Shown piece by piece: positions 17,780 through 24,961 of a DNA stretch of 55,546 bases. Position 1 is the first letter of the stretch; the number at the start of each line of letters is the position of its first letter. Source of the stretch: Umezawaea endophytica (GTDB lineage Bacteria > Actinomycetota > Actinomycetes > Mycobacteriales > Pseudonocardiaceae). The stretch lies in NCBI RefSeq assembly GCF_025061645.1, contig NZ_JANYMP010000047.1, positions 1 through 55,546 of the forward strand, written 5' to 3'. The translations under genes and the position numbers were made by a program. Below the pieces are notes generated by a model, which saw only the letters and a list, made by a program, of their open reading frames with translations, searched no databases and was not told the DNA's origin.

Positions 17780-18811
17780 ATGACCAGCGAGCGCGCCCTC
17801 CTGCGCCACCACGGAGACGTCGACGCCGCCCCCGGCCTCGTCGACTTCGCCGTGAACGTGCGCCTGCCGCGCCCACCCGCGTGGCTGCGCGACCGGCTCG
17901 TGGCCGCGCTGGACGACCTCGGCCGCTACCCGACCGACCTGGCCGACCTCACCGCCCGCCGCACGGTCGCCGAACGCCACGGCCGCACGCCGGACGAGGT
18001 GCTGGTGCTCGCGGGCGCCGCCGAGGGGTTCGCGCTGCTGCCCGCGCTGCGGCCGGTGCTCGCGGCCGTGGTGCACCCGTCGTTCACCGAGCCCGAGGTG
18101 GCGCTGGCCGACGCGGGCGTGCCGGTGCACCGGGTGCCGCTGCGCGCCGAGGACGGGTACGCGCTGCGGTCCGACCTGGTGCCGGACGAGGCCGACCTGG
18201 TCGTGATCGGCAACCCGACGAACCCGACGTCCGTGCTGCACCCGGCCTCCGCCATCGCCGAGTTGGCCCGCCCCGGCCGGGTGCTGGTCGTGGACGAGGC
18301 GTTCGCGGACACCGTGCCCGGCGAGCCGGAATCGCTGGCCGGTGCACGACTCCCCGGTCTGCTGGTGCTGCGCAGCCTCACCAAGACGTGGGGCCTGGCC
18401 GGTCTGCGCGCCGGCTACCTGCTCGGCGATCCCGCCCTGCTGGCGCGGCTCGCCCACCACCGTCCGCAGTGGCCGGTCGGCAGCCTCGTGCTGGAAGCCG
18501 TCACGGCCTGCTGCGAACCCGAGGCCGTCGCGGCGGCCGAGCTGGTCGCCGAGGAGACCGTGCCGCACACCGCGCACGCCGCCCGCGCACTGGCCGACCT
18601 GCTCGTCGTGCCGCCGCGAGCACCGTTCCTGCTGATCACCGTGCCCGACGGGCAACGGGTCCGGGAATCCTTGCGGGACAAGGGTTTCGCGGTCCGCCGC
18701 GGTGACACGTTCCCCGGCCTCACCCCCGACCACCTGAGGGTCGCCACCCGGCCGCCCACCGAGTTCGACCTGCTGGTCGACGCACTGCGAGTCGCGCTGG
18801 AGGAACGGTGA
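17780..18811 (+). CDS. cobC: CobC-like PLP-dependent enzyme (Rv2231c family)
   Basis: The 343-residue fold-type I aminotransferase-like protein is related to L-threonine-O-3-phosphate decarboxylase and histidinol-phosphate aminotransferase. It has GNPTNPTS (PLP ring contact) at 144-151, VDEAFAD (Asp172) and the Schiff-base lysine in SLTKTWGLAGLR (Lys202). The decarboxylase makes (R)-1-aminopropan-2-ol phosphate for cobalamin, the co-substrate of CobD encoded earlier in the window. Family members lacking that activity exist, so the reaction is inferred. A TAGAAT -10-like element at 17766-17771, overlapping the upstream stop, could give a nearly leaderless transcript from ATG 17780. Confidence 0.8.
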   Translation: MTSERALLRHHGDVDAAPGLVDFAVNVRLPRPPAWLRDRLVAALDDLGRYPTDLADLTARRTVAERHGRTPDEVLVLAGAAEGFALLPALRPVLAAVVHPSFTEPEVALADAGVPVHRVPLRAEDGYALRSDLVPDEADLVVIGNPTNPTSVLHPASAIAELARPGRVLVVDEAFADTVPGEPESLAGARLPGLLVLRSLTKTWGLAGLRAGYLLGDPALLARLAHHRPQWPVGSLVLEAVTACCEPEAVAAAELVAEETVPHTAHAARALADLLVVPPRAPFLLITVPDGQRVRESLRDKGFAVRRGDTFPGLTPDHLRVATRPPTEFDLLVDALRVALEER

Positions 18812-19959
18812 GCACCACCCTCGGGCAGGTGGTCGCGGCGCTGGAGGTCGTGTACCCGCCCAAGACCGCCGAGTCGTGGGACGCGGTCGGCCTGGTCTGC
18901 GGCGACCCGGCCGAACCGGTCACCCGCGTCCTCTGCGTCGTCGACGTCACCGAAACCGTGGTGGACGAGGCGATCGAGGTCGGCGCCGAGCTGATCGTCG
19001 CCCACCACCCGCTGATGCTGCGCGGCGTCACCGGGGTGCCCGCGAACGACCCCAAGGGCAGGCTCGTGCACCGGCTGATCCGCGCGGGCGTGGCGCTGTT
19101 CAGCGCGCACACCAACGCGGACGCGGCCGACCCCGGCGTGTCCGACGCGCTCGCGGCGCTGCTCGGCCTCACCGTCACCGGCCCGCTCAGCCCCAACCCC
19201 GTGCCGCCGCTGGACGTGCTCACCACGTTCGTCCCGCACGCCGCCGCGGCCGACGTCCTGGCCGCCCTGCACGCCGCGGGCGCGGGCCGGATCGGCGACT
19301 ACCGCGACGCCGCGTTCACCGTCGCGGGCACCGGCCAGTTCCGCCCGGTCGACGGCGCCAACCCGGCCATCGGCACCGTCGGCGCCCTGGAGCACGTGGA
19401 CGAGACCCGCGTCGAGGTCGTGCTCGAACGACGGCTGCGCACCCAGGTCGTCGCCGCCCTGCGCGCCGCCCACCCGTACGAGGAGGTCGCGCTGAACCTC
19501 CACGAGATGGCCGACCTCCCGTCGAGCACCGGCATCGGCCGCATCGGCGAACTCCCGGCGCCCGAACCGCTGCGCGACTTCACCCAGCGCGTCGCCGACG
19601 CCCTCCCGAAAACCGTCTGGGGCGTCCGCGCCGCTGGTGATCCTGATCGCATGATCCACCGGGTCGCCGTCTGCGGCGGCGCCGGCGACAGCTACCTGAC
19701 CGCCGCCACCAAGGCCCGCGTCGACGCCTACGTCACCTCCGACCTGCGCCACCACCCGGCGTCCGACCACCTCGCGTCGAGCCCCGACGCGCCGGCGCTG
19801 GTCGACGTCGCCCACTTCGCGAGCGAGTGGCCGTGGTGCGAGCAGGCGGCGGGGGTGGTCCGCGAGGCCTTCGGCGGTACGGTCGAAGCACTCGTCTCCA
19901 CCCGCCGAACCGATCCGTGGACCGTCGGTGCGACGAGCCGACACAGGAGGACCAACTAA
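18808..19959 (+). CDS. Nif3-like dinuclear metal centre protein (YqfO/DUF34 type)
   Basis: The 383-residue protein has the NIF3 signature: ESWDAVGLVCGD, IVAHHPLML (metal-binding His pair) and FSAHTNADAAD near the N-terminus, and the C-terminal DVAHFASEWPWCE. The inserted central PII-like domain (residues ~130-240) is the YqfO form. Biochemistry is unsettled; GTP cyclohydrolase-like or phosphatase roles have been proposed. GTG 18808 overlaps the cobC-like stop (GTGA), and the stop abuts the next ATG. Homologue of Rv2230c in the same order. Confidence 0.9.
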   Translation: MSTTLGQVVAALEVVYPPKTAESWDAVGLVCGDPAEPVTRVLCVVDVTETVVDEAIEVGAELIVAHHPLMLRGVTGVPANDPKGRLVHRLIRAGVALFSAHTNADAADPGVSDALAALLGLTVTGPLSPNPVPPLDVLTTFVPHAAAADVLAALHAAGAGRIGDYRDAAFTVAGTGQFRPVDGANPAIGTVGALEHVDETRVEVVLERRLRTQVVAALRAAHPYEEVALNLHEMADLPSSTGIGRIGELPAPEPLRDFTQRVADALPKTVWGVRAAGDPDRMIHRVAVCGGAGDSYLTAATKARVDAYVTSDLRHHPASDHLASSPDAPALVDVAHFASEWPWCEQAAGVVREAFGGTVEALVSTRRTDPWTVGATSRHRRTN

Positions 19960-20697
19960 ATGAAGGCCGATCCCGCCGTGCAGCGCAGGCTGCTCCCGCT
20001 CGCCGAGGTCGATGCCGAACTCTCGCGCGTCGACCACCGCAGGCGCACGCTGCCGGAGATCGTGGAGATCGCCGAAGCGGAGAAGCAGCTCCGGGTCAAG
20101 ACCGACGCGCTGACGACGATCGAGACGACGCTCGGGGACCTCAACCGGGACGTCAAGCGCCAGGAGACCGAGATCGACCAGGTCCGGGCGCGGGAAGAGC
20201 GCGACCGGAAGCTGATGTCGGGCGGCACGGTCGGCGCGAAGCAGCTCACCGAGCTGGAGCACGAGCTGGCGACCCTGGAGCGCCGCCAGGCGGCTCTGGA
20301 GGACGACCTGCTGGAGCTGATGGAACGGCGCGAGGCCGTCGAGGCCGACGTGCAGCACGCGCGGATCGAGCTGGACAAGGCGACCGAGGCGCTGGCCGAC
20401 GCCGCCCGTCGCCGGGACGCGACGCTCGCCGACCTGGACTCCATCGAGGCCAAGCGCAAGGCCGACCGGGAGAAGGCGGGCGCCGGGTTCCCGGCCGACC
20501 TGCTCGCGCTGTACGAGAAGGTTCGCGCCCACAAGGGGATCGGTGCCGGTCTGCTGCGGTCCCGCCGGTGCGGCGCCTGCCGGATCGAGCTCGACCGCAG
20601 CGCGTACTCGATGGTCCGCGAAGCCGCACCGGACGAGGTCGTCCGGTGCGAGGAGTGCGGCGCGATCATGGTGCGGACGGCGGAATCCGGCCTGTGA
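19960..20697 (+). CDS. Coiled-coil C4 zinc-ribbon protein (Rv2229c family)
   Basis: The 245-residue protein is mostly a long antiparallel coiled coil (residues ~10-170). A C-terminal zinc ribbon has CGAC and CEEC pairs (zf-RING_7/DUF164 type). Proteins of this family are thought to bind nucleic acid or act as chaperones; a firm role is unknown. The ATG immediately follows the TAA of the Nif3-like gene, with AGGAGGACC upstream inside that gene. The stop overlaps the RNase H gene (GTGA). Confidence 0.88.
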   Translation: MKADPAVQRRLLPLAEVDAELSRVDHRRRTLPEIVEIAEAEKQLRVKTDALTTIETTLGDLNRDVKRQETEIDQVRAREERDRKLMSGGTVGAKQLTELEHELATLERRQAALEDDLLELMERREAVEADVQHARIELDKATEALADAARRRDATLADLDSIEAKRKADREKAGAGFPADLLALYEKVRAHKGIGAGLLRSRRCGACRIELDRSAYSMVREAAPDEVVRCEECGAIMVRTAESGL

Positions 20698-21770
20698 AGG
20701 TCGTCATCGAGGCGGACGGCGGCTCGCGCGGCAACCCCGGCCCCGCCGGGTACGGCGCGGTCGTGCGGGACGCGGAGTCCGGCGAACTCCTGGCCGAGCG
20801 CTTCGGTGGCCTCGGCCACGTGACCAACAACGTGGCCGAGTACCAGGGCCTGATCGCCGGGCTCCGCGCGGCGGCCGAGCTGGGCGCGGAGTCCGTCGAG
20901 GTACGGATGGACTCCAAGCTCGTGGTCGAGCAGATGTCCGGGCGGTGGCAGGTCAAGCACCCGTCCATGCAGCCGCTCGCGGCCGAGGCCCGGTCGCTGG
21001 CCGCCGGGTTCGGGCACGTCGGCTACACGTGGATCCCGCGCGAGCGGAACAAGGACGCGGACCGGCTGGCGAACCGGGCCATGGACGAGCAGGCGGACGC
21101 GGCCAAACCGGCCGCCGCCACCCAGCCCCCGGCGTCCTGGTCCGGCGCTGGCGGCACGCCGACCCGGCTGCACCTGCTCAGGCACGGTCAGACGGAGTTG
21201 TCCGTCGGTCGTCGGTACTCGGGGCGGGGGAACCCGCCGTTGACCGAGGTCGGCCGTGAGCAGGCGGCCGGGGCCGCGCGGCGGTTGGCGAAGCTGGATG
21301 ACGTGGCCGCGGTGGTGTGCTCACCCCTGGGGCGTGCCCGCGAGACGGCCGAGGCCGTTGCCGGGGCGCTCGGCCTGGAGGCCGTGGTCGTCGACGGGTT
21401 GATCGAGACCGACTTCGGGGCTTGGGAGGGGTTGACCTTCACCGAGGCCGCCGAACGTGACCCGGAGCTGCACCGGAGGTGGCTGGGGGACACGTCGGTC
21501 GCGCCGCCCGGTGGGGAGAGCTTCGACGCGGTCCACCAGCGGGTGAGGCGGGCTCGGAATGATCTTGTCGCGCGGTACGGCGGGCAGAACCTGGTGGTCG
21601 TCAGCCACGTGACGCCTATCAAGACGCTGCTGCGGATGGCGCTCGACGTCGGTCCGAGCCTGTTGTTCCGGCTTCACCTGGACTTGGCGTCGCTGTCGGT
21701 GACGGAGTTCTACCCGGATGGTCACGCTTCTGTTCGGTTGGTCAACGACACTTCGCATCTGGCCGGGTAG
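20694..21770 (+). CDS. Bifunctional RNase H I / acid phosphatase (alpha-ribazole phosphatase-like)
   Basis: The 358-residue fusion resembles Rv2228c. The N-terminal RNase HI domain (1-~130) has the catalytic carboxylates in VIEADGGSRGN, NVAEYQGL, RMDSKLVVEQM and ERNKDADRLAN. The C-terminal histidine-phosphatase domain (~160-358) has LLRHGQTELS, SPLGRARETAEA and VSHVTPIKTLL. It would remove RNA from RNA-DNA hybrids and dephosphorylate small phosphates, possibly alpha-ribazole-5'-phosphate in cobalamin synthesis, which suits cobC and cobD nearby. GTG 20694 overlaps the zinc-ribbon gene stop. Confidence 0.92.
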   Translation: MKVVIEADGGSRGNPGPAGYGAVVRDAESGELLAERFGGLGHVTNNVAEYQGLIAGLRAAAELGAESVEVRMDSKLVVEQMSGRWQVKHPSMQPLAAEARSLAAGFGHVGYTWIPRERNKDADRLANRAMDEQADAAKPAAATQPPASWSGAGGTPTRLHLLRHGQTELSVGRRYSGRGNPPLTEVGREQAAGAARRLAKLDDVAAVVCSPLGRARETAEAVAGALGLEAVVVDGLIETDFGAWEGLTFTEAAERDPELHRRWLGDTSVAPPGGESFDAVHQRVRRARNDLVARYGGQNLVVVSHVTPIKTLLRMALDVGPSLLFRLHLDLASLSVTEFYPDGHASVRLVNDTSHLAG

Positions 21771-21791
21771 TGCCGGGGGAGCGGCCCCTGG

Positions 21792-22367
21792 TCAGACCGC
21801 GGGTCGTAGTTGGGTCGTGCCGCGGCGTCGTCGGTAGCTGACGTCCCCCAGCGCGGCGGTGAACCGGTCCACCGCCGCCGACACCGCCACCGCGGCGTCG
21901 TGGTCCAGGGCGGATTCGCCCAGTTCCGGGCGGATGCGGTTGTCGAGCACGAACTCGCCGCGCACGACGTGGTCCGCGCCCTTGCTGGCCAGCAGCGGGT
22001 TCAGCGCGTAGTCCATCGCCACCAGGAAGCCCTGGCTGCCGCCCGTGGCCAGCGGCAGGATCGCCCGGCCCCGAAGCGCGCGCTTGGGGAGCAGGTCCAG
22101 CAGCGCCTTCACCAGTCCGCTGTAGGCGGCCCGGTAGACAGGACTGGCCACGACGATGCCGTCCGCCTGGAGGATCGAGGTCACCGCCTCGGCGATGGCC
22201 GGGTCGTTCATGTCCTCCGTGAGCAGCGGCAACGTCGGGAGTTGGCGGACCTGCAACGTCCGCACGTCGTGGCCCGCTTCGACCAGCCGGGTGTTGACGT
22301 GGCCGACCAGCACTCCGGTTCGGGCCGACGCCGAAGGGCTGCCGGAGATGGTGAGGATCGTGGACAT
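21792..22367 (-). CDS. NADPH-dependent FMN reductase (SsuE/MsuE type)
   Basis: The 191-residue flavodoxin-fold reductase has the FMN phosphate loop ISGSPSASARTG at the N-terminus, VASPVYRAAYSGLVKALLDLLP in the middle and PLATGGSQG, all typical of SsuE. It supplies reduced FMN to a monooxygenase; none for alkanesulfonates lies in the window. ATG 22365-22367 is chosen over GTG 22377-22379 because GAGGTG lies 9 nt upstream of the ATG and the product then begins at the flavodoxin strand. It converges with the RNase H gene. Confidence 0.85.
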   Translation of the reverse strand: MSTILTISGSPSASARTGVLVGHVNTRLVEAGHDVRTLQVRQLPTLPLLTEDMNDPAIAEAVTSILQADGIVVASPVYRAAYSGLVKALLDLLPKRALRGRAILPLATGGSQGFLVAMDYALNPLLASKGADHVVRGEFVLDNRIRPELGESALDHDAAVAVSAAVDRFTAALGDVSYRRRRGTTQLRPAV

Positions 22368-22395
22368 CAGGTGTGACACCTCGGTTCGGGCGGGG

Positions 22396-22440
22396 CCGGA
22401 GGCCTCCCGGCGCTCGCGAAGTACGCCGGGTGGCCTCCGG
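22396..22440 (-). promoter_or_regulatory. Strong leader hairpin upstream of FMN reductase
   Basis: The arms CCGGAGGCCTCCCGGCG (22396-22412) and CGCCGGGTGGCCTCCGG (22424-22440) pair over 17 bp with one mismatch and an 11-nt loop, about 29 nt upstream of the FMN reductase start. On the minus strand a short open frame, GTG to TGA around 22470-22447 (VTANLPRH), ends just before the hairpin. This layout fits attenuation, but no cysteine codons are present. Confidence 0.4.
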
Positions 22441-22703
22441 GGATCAGTGACGTGGAAGGTTTGCGGTCACGATCGACGAGCGAATTCCGCGGACGAACCC
22501 GACTCCCTCGAACGCGCGGGAAAACCGTGGAGGCGAAAGGGGAAAGGTCGTCAGATACAACAGAAGGAAGCGGCCACCCGACCGAAGTCGACGTGGCGGC
22601 GACGGGTCAACACCCCGGTTCCGACCATGCGTCGAGTAGAGCAGTCCCGACCGGCCACAACAACCCCACGTCCCCCGGATTCCACGACCTGGGACGTGCC
22701 CAC

Positions 22704-22709
22704 TATCCT
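22704..22709 (+). promoter_or_regulatory. -10 element of rnpB promoter (TATCCT)
   Basis: TATCCT lies about 8 nt upstream of the inferred 5' end of RNase P RNA at 22718. The remaining 22441-22700 stretch holds no gene that I can support. Confidence 0.5.
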
Positions 22710-22717
22710 GGGTGTGC

Positions 22718-23117
22718 GGATGAGTCGGCAGGGCGGCCGCGTCGACAGAATTTATGTCTGTCGCCGAGGAAAGTCCGGACTCCACAGGGCAGGGTGGTTG
22801 TTAACGGCAACCAGGGGCGACCCTCGGGACAGTGCCACAGAAAACAGACCGCCTCGGCGTGAGCCGGGGTAAGGGTGAAACGGTGGTGTAAGAGACCACC
22901 AGCGCCCCTGGCGACAGGGGCGGCTAGGTAAACCCCACCCGGAGCAAGGCCAAGAGGGTGCTCAGGCACCTGCGCAGGCGTTCGAGGGCTGCCCGCCCGA
23001 TGCCTGCGGGTAGGCCGCAAGAGCCCGTCGGCAACGGCGGGTCGAGATGGATGGCCGCTGAGCGGTGCACCGTGAGGTGCCCGTGGAACAGGATCCGGCT
23101 TACATGCCGGCTCATCC
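22718..23117 (+). ncRNA. rnpB: RNase P RNA (class A)
   Basis: The catalytic RNA of ribonuclease P, which matures tRNA 5' ends. Diagnostic segments are GAGGAAAGTCCGGACTCC (22767-22784), the P4-type AGGGTGAAACGGTG around 22871-22884, the GGTAAACCCC segment, and the 3' ACAGGATCCGGCTTACA (23089-23105). The 5' GGATGAGTCGGC (22718-22729) pairs with the 3' GCCGGCTCATCC (23106-23117), closing the P1 helix and fixing both ends at about 400 nt. Confidence 0.95.
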
Positions 23118-23158
23118 GCCCTGTTCCCGGGTTGGCGTTAAGGGCAGTTCCGGCGGGG

Positions 23159-23279
23159 TGTGTTCGATTTGACTTGGGGCCCCTAGATTTGCCCCTTCGT
23201 CGGACAATAAAGGGCAGAAGGTGAAGCTGCCGTCCGACGCGAGTTTAAGGGGCAAATCCCCCAAGTAAAATCGAACACA
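23159..23279 (+). repeat. Long-hairpin element, copy 1
   Basis: A 121-nt imperfect palindrome with nested stems. The outer arms are TGTGTTCGATTTGACTTGGG and its near-complement at 23259-23279, with one conserved G/A mismatch. The middle stem is ATTTGCCCCTT with AAGGGGCAAAT, and the inner stem is CGTCGGAC with GTCCGACG. A 5' bulge CCCCTAG lies between outer and middle stems, and a small apical hairpin GGCAG/CTGCC is present. Copy 2 at 32047-32166 keeps the unpaired parts and changes the stems in matched pairs. It lies just after rnpB and before the secretion-like module. No coding content. Confidence 0.85.
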
Positions 23280-23439
23280 GTTGCGGGCTAGTGGAACCTT
23301 GCGTCGTGTCCGGGCTGGTCAGAGTGCACAGATAATGGGTGCAGGTGAGGTCCGGTAATGCTGGGCAAGGGTGATTGGTGCCTGGCGGCAGGAAATCGGT
23401 CGGCCGCGCCTTGGGATGACAGTCAAGGCCTGGAAGGCC

Positions 23440-23787
23440 CTACGAAGACCGTCGTGCTGGTCGTCCTGGTGGCATGCGGTGTACCGGGCGGAACGGTCGG
23501 CCGCCGTTGAAGCGCTCCTCCAGTTCGCCCACGTACTCCTCCACGGCGGGGTTGACGATGTCCGCGAGGCTTCTCACGCCTGCCAGTGGCTCGTACGCCG
23601 CCAGGTAGGTGGCGGCTGCTCTTGCCCTCTCCAGCACCTCGCTGTCGAAGTTGATCGTCCGCTGCACCCGCCGCCCGGTTTGCCGGTCCTCACCGGTAAC
23701 CTCTGCGGTACCCAGCTCGGTCGTGGAGACGGTGATTTCCTTCACCTCCGCGTCCGTGGTGGCAGCGGTTTCGGGCGGCAGGGTCAT
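23440..23787 (-). CDS. ParB C-terminal-like ribbon-helix-helix protein
   Basis: The 115-residue protein has a flexible acidic N-terminus. From residue ~40 it has an RHH-like unit (RRVQRTINFDSEVLERARAAATYLA ... SLADIVNPAVEEYVGELEERFNGGRPF). This matches the centromere-binding C-terminal fold seen in small ParB-like proteins of actinobacterial plasmids and integrative elements. It probably binds DNA as a dimer. GAGGAGG lies 7 nt upstream of the ATG. A partner ParA is not in the window. It is divergent from the secretion-like genes, so a regulatory role is possible. Confidence 0.6.
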   Translation of the reverse strand: MTLPPETAATTDAEVKEITVSTTELGTAEVTGEDRQTGRRVQRTINFDSEVLERARAAATYLAAYEPLAGVRSLADIVNPAVEEYVGELEERFNGGRPFRPVHRMPPGRPARRSS

Positions 23788-24166
23788 CGGCGAGCCTCCT
23801 CGAAGCGCGAGACCGGGACGTACCCCTGTTCGGGCTAGTGGTCCGGCCGAACAGGTCAGTCAGGTGATCAGGGGAGCAAGGGAGCGGCGGGCGTGCGCAC
23901 TGTGCGTGACCCGCAAGTTCGCGGTCGGGTGAACTATCTCGGCAACCGGGAGAATCGGGCCTGGGTGGTTCACCAACGACACCCCCTCAACCATGATGTG
24001 CGTGCCAGATTAGACGTAATCGAGTGCGAGGGGAACGGCTTTTGATCAACGGACGGCTCGGCGACTGATACACCTCGTGACGAAGACGTGTTCTACTCGA
24101 TAGCGCAAGCCCCGGACGGGACCCCCTACACCGCCCGGAGTCGCTCGGCGTACTCAGGAGTACGAG
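23788..24166. other. Gene-free divergent region upstream of the secretion-like module
   Basis: The 379-bp spacer holds promoters for the RHH gene and for the secretion-like operon. Visible structure: an inverted repeat CCTGTTCGG (23825-23833) and CCGAACAGG (23847-23855). The 11-mer CGGGCTAGTGG at 23831-23841 also occurs at 23284-23294 on the other side of the RHH gene. Either could be a binding site for the RHH protein; this is inference. Confidence 0.45.
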
Positions 24167-24451
24167 ATGACCGCCATGGCCCTGGTAACACTCGCGCAGC
24201 AGCAGCAGCCTGGCGGCGGCCTGGGCACAACAGGCATCCGCGACTGGATCCTGAACAACCTGGTTCCGCTGCTCCTCCTCACCGTCGCAGTCCTCCTCCT
24301 CTGGCTCGGTGGCGGCAAGGGTGACAACGCCGGCGTGATGCGCAGGCTCGGTGGTGTCATCGTCGCGCTGGCGATCATCGGATTGGCCGTGACCACGAAC
24401 GCCGGCGCGAACATCGGCACGTGGCTCGCTGGCCTGTTCACCGGAGGCTGA
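24167..24451 (+). CDS. Small two-helix membrane protein (pilin/VirB2-like position)
   Basis: The 94-residue protein has a Gln-rich start and two hydrophobic helices (NLVPLLLLTVAVLLLWLGG and GGVIVALAIIGLAVTT), with a short Lys/Arg loop between. Size, topology and position immediately before a VirB4-like operon resemble VirB2/TrbC-type pilin-like or channel proteins. Sequence identity to a named family is not visible. It is the first gene of the operon, with AGGAGTACG upstream of ATG 24167. Confidence 0.6.
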   Translation: MTAMALVTLAQQQQPGGGLGTTGIRDWILNNLVPLLLLTVAVLLLWLGGGKGDNAGVMRRLGGVIVALAIIGLAVTTNAGANIGTWLAGLFTGG

Positions 24452-24454
24452 CGG

Positions 24455-24961
24455 GTGCGGGTACGCACTGACGACGAGGTCTACCGGGTCGACGCCGTCT
24501 GGCTGGGACCACCGAAAGCGACCTTCCCCTGGCGTGCGCGCTACGTGGCCTGGGGCGTGGGGATCGCGGTGTTCCTCCTGGTCCTGACGGTCGAGCGGCA
24601 GCTCGGTTTCGGCTTCAGCTTCTTCACGACCGCTTGGGCGCTCATCATCACGGTGGTGCTCACGCGGTTCATCTGCGCGCGCATCAGCCACGAGAGGCCG
24701 CTGTCGGCCGCCATGGCGATGTGGGTCCGCGAACTGCTCGCCCCGCGTGAACGCACCGCGGGCGTGGGCGGAGCGGCCAGCGCCGCCCGGATTCGGGTCA
24801 ACCCCCAACGCCCCCGCAGGCGTCAGAAAAAGCGGGGGAAGGGTTCGAGACGCTCCACAGCTTCCACCGTCCAGGTCTCGGAACAGGCCCAGAAGAATCG
24901 ACGGCGGTCAGGCGGCCGTAAGAAGGAGGTACGCGGTGTTCGGACGCCGGCGAGACCGTGA
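24455..24961 (+). CDS. Small membrane protein with basic tail (VirB3/PrgI-like position)
   Basis: The 168-residue protein starts at GTG 24455, with GGAGG 8 nt upstream inside the preceding gene end. Two hydrophobic helices (YVAWGVGIAVFLLVLTV and FSFFTTAWALIITVVLT) are followed by a strongly basic C-terminal tail with several Arg/Lys clusters. In type IV secretion operons a VirB3/PrgI-type protein of this topology usually precedes or fuses to the VirB4 ATPase, as here. The 3' end overlaps the ATPase start by 26 bp. Confidence 0.6.
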   Translation: MRVRTDDEVYRVDAVWLGPPKATFPWRARYVAWGVGIAVFLLVLTVERQLGFGFSFFTTAWALIITVVLTRFICARISHERPLSAAMAMWVRELLAPRERTAGVGGAASAARIRVNPQRPRRRQKKRGKGSRRSTASTVQVSEQAQKNRRRSGGRKKEVRGVRTPARP

